A program made the position numbers and the translations under genes. Shown here piece by piece: positions 9,601 to 10,261 of a stretch of 10,261 nt of DNA. Position 1 is the stretch's first letter. The number at the start of each line of letters is the position of its first letter. Origin of the DNA: Physocladia obscura (lineage: Eukaryota > Chytridiomycota > Chytridiomycetes > Chytridiales > Chytriomycetaceae); NCBI GenBank assembly GCA_027596945.1, contig JADGJH010000815.1:1-10261 (forward strand), given 5' to 3'. Under the pieces are notes generated by a model. It was given only the letters and a program-made list of their open reading frames with translations, did no database searches and had not been told where the DNA came from.

Positions 9601-9604
9601 ACAT
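3622..9604 (-). CDS. Very large low-complexity, probably disordered protein, five exons
   Basis: Family not recognised. Proposed exons, in transcription order, are 9604-9293, 9201-8907, 8844-6790, 6720-6478 and 6422-3622. Introns of 91, 62, 69 and 55 bp have GT-AG ends and matching phases (0, 1, 1, 1). The total, 5706 bases, is a multiple of three and encodes 1901 residues. Joining is supported because unspliced exons 1-4 hit stops just past their donors, exons 2, 4 and 5 lack an ATG at their beginning, and the only clear start is at 9604, with an in-frame TGA immediately before it. The protein is rich in Ser, Gln, Lys, Asn, Asp and Arg, with Ser-Asp-Asp acidic patches and SRSRS-like stretches, and has no signal peptide or membrane segment. 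The few ordered-looking islands are at residues 735-787, 1635-1647 and 1729-1743, and a motif repeats three times at 1286-1458. A nuclear or scaffold role would be inference only. Exact splice sites, especially the last intron, are less certain than the overall gene. Confidence 0.78.
4954..5472 (-). repeat. Three imperfect RNDRESRYSSVFGD motif repeats inside the large protein
   Basis: Three copies of one motif lie in exon 5. Copy 1 (5472-5431, residues 1286-1299) reads NDNRESRYSSVFGD. Copy 2 (5190-5149, 1380-1393) reads RNDRVSRYSSVFGD. Copy 3 (4992-4954, 1446-1458) is diverged and reads RNDRESLSSSLLD. Each is followed by an acidic Ser/Asp-rich stretch and the copies are separated by Gln/Ser-rich spacers of unequal length. 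The core SRYSSVFGD is the most constant part and could be a short binding or phosphorylation motif; that function is inference. Confidence 0.7.
7091..7249 (-). other. Basic, hydrophobic island in the large protein
   Basis: Residues about 735-787 differ from everything around them. A run of Arg/Lys leads into LPIKYLSRAKRRSLVILITD, then ARLRRYIQRRMREAGI, then a short tail before the acidic Ser/Asp region resumes. The segment has regularly spaced Leu, Ile and Val, almost no Gln or Ser repeats, and GC-richer codons. It looks like one strand plus one basic amphipathic helix, which could bind nucleic acid or a partner. I do not recognise a named domain. Confidence 0.6.
9311..9357 (-). repeat. AAC/AAT trinucleotide repeat encoding an Asn run
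   Basis: On the minus strand this is a run of AAC and AAT codons broken by AGT/AGC, giving an Asn-rich stretch with a few Ser and Lys near the end of exon 1 of the large gene. Trinucleotide runs like this are prone to length change. It lies just before the first splice donor (after 9293). Confidence 0.75.
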
Positions 9605-10261
9605 TCAGGAAAAAGAACAGTGATTGTGTTGTGACAAACCAGAAAGGGTATCTCTGTTTTTCTGTTTCTTTTTGTTTCTGCTTTCTGTCTTGGCGATTGG
9701 TGGTTTCCCTCTATTCCAATGAAAAATAGATGGAGATTTGTTCTTGAAATTGAATCCAATATTTCATTTCACCTTCTGATCATAATAAAATTGCTGCTGT
9801 ATAAAAGACTTAAAAACAAAGGCAAATTATGGATATGTGTTGTTTTTTTAATTTATTCATGATTGAACAAATTAATTCAATGCGTGTGCTGTATGGCACT
9901 TGTGGTTCTTGGTATGAGATTTGTTGGCAAAGCAGGTGAGAAGTGACTTTACATTGCAACCAGGTAAAACTCAAAAGTAGTGACTCTTGGTTTTTAATAC
10001 AATTAATTTATGACAATCGCCTTAATCTGCAAAACTGAGTCTGTTTTTGTGGTGAGTTTTCAATATTTTTGATTTTTTAATTTTGGACAAAAGTATTGAA
10101 ATTCGCTCTACATTCAAGAAAGAAAACAAAAATGAGATAAAGATGATTGATTTTGCAGTCAATTATTCTTTTTTTAATTTTTATTATTGTTAATCCAGGA
10201 AAAACCAGTCACCTAACAAAATATCATAAACTTAAAAACACAAACCAAAAAATTTAAACAA
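9605..10261. other. Upstream region of the large gene, no convincing gene
   Basis: This AT-rich stretch should hold the promoter and leader of the minus-strand gene. On the minus strand a CCAAT string lies at 9700-9696, about 95 bases before the start codon, but I see no TATA box on that strand. On the plus strand there is a clear TATAAAAG at 9800-9807 and an ATG at 9880 that stays open for only 18 further codons. A GTGAGA donor-like string follows at 9936. None of this is enough to call a gene. Confidence 0.55.
9800..9807 (+). promoter_or_regulatory. TATA-like element, possible divergent promoter
   Basis: TATAAAAG on the plus strand lies about 200 bases upstream of the large minus-strand gene. 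It could drive a divergent transcript whose exons lie mostly beyond the window. In AT-rich DNA such strings also occur by chance. Confidence 0.25.

Noticed and set aside
9376..9759. 127-codon minus-strand frame starting upstream of 9604
   Set aside because: It overlaps exon 1 of the large gene in another frame. The exon 1 frame has the matching splice phase into exon 2, and this frame does not continue.
1..10261. CRISPR array, tRNA, rRNA or transposon
   Set aside because: I saw no regularly spaced repeats, cloverleaf-like sequence, rRNA sequence, transposase-like protein or terminal repeats, although I could not run a systematic search.

Overview
This is eukaryotic nuclear DNA, most likely from a fungus that degrades plant cell walls. 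The coding regions are broken by short GT-AG introns (55-91 bp) and separated by AT-rich spacers. The recognisable gene is a swollenin (expansin-like protein) carrying fungal type-1 cellulose-binding modules (CBM1). The lineage cannot be fixed from sequence alone: an early-diverging fungus fits, and an animal or protist that acquired the gene by transfer cannot be excluded.

Layout. Bases 1-585 are an AT-rich upstream region with a TATA box near 526. Bases 586-2671 (+) hold a five-exon swollenin gene. After splicing it predicts 610 residues: signal peptide, CBM1, Thr-rich linker, second CBM1, second linker, then a complete swollenin/expansin-like core. Bases 2672-3621 are the space between two convergent genes. 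They contain stretches that look like decayed or partial coding sequence (about 2983-3102 and 3173-3478) and a likely poly(A) signal for the minus-strand gene. Bases 3622-9604 (-) are one very long gene reconstructed here from five exons whose splice phases all match. It predicts 1901 residues, almost entirely low-complexity and presumably disordered (Ser, Gln, Lys, Asn, Asp, Arg), with a few conserved-looking islands and a three-fold internal motif. Bases 9605-10261 show no convincing gene, only a TATA-like site and a doubtful short start on the plus strand.

The two genes converge and show no functional link. The swollenin is secreted and would loosen cellulose. The large protein has no recognisable family or signal peptide and looks intracellular. 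The points most worth a second look are the duplicated CBM1 exon module, the repeated GTTGGT/GTTAGC splice donors, the basic hydrophobic island and repeats of the 1901-residue protein, and the coding-like relic between the genes.
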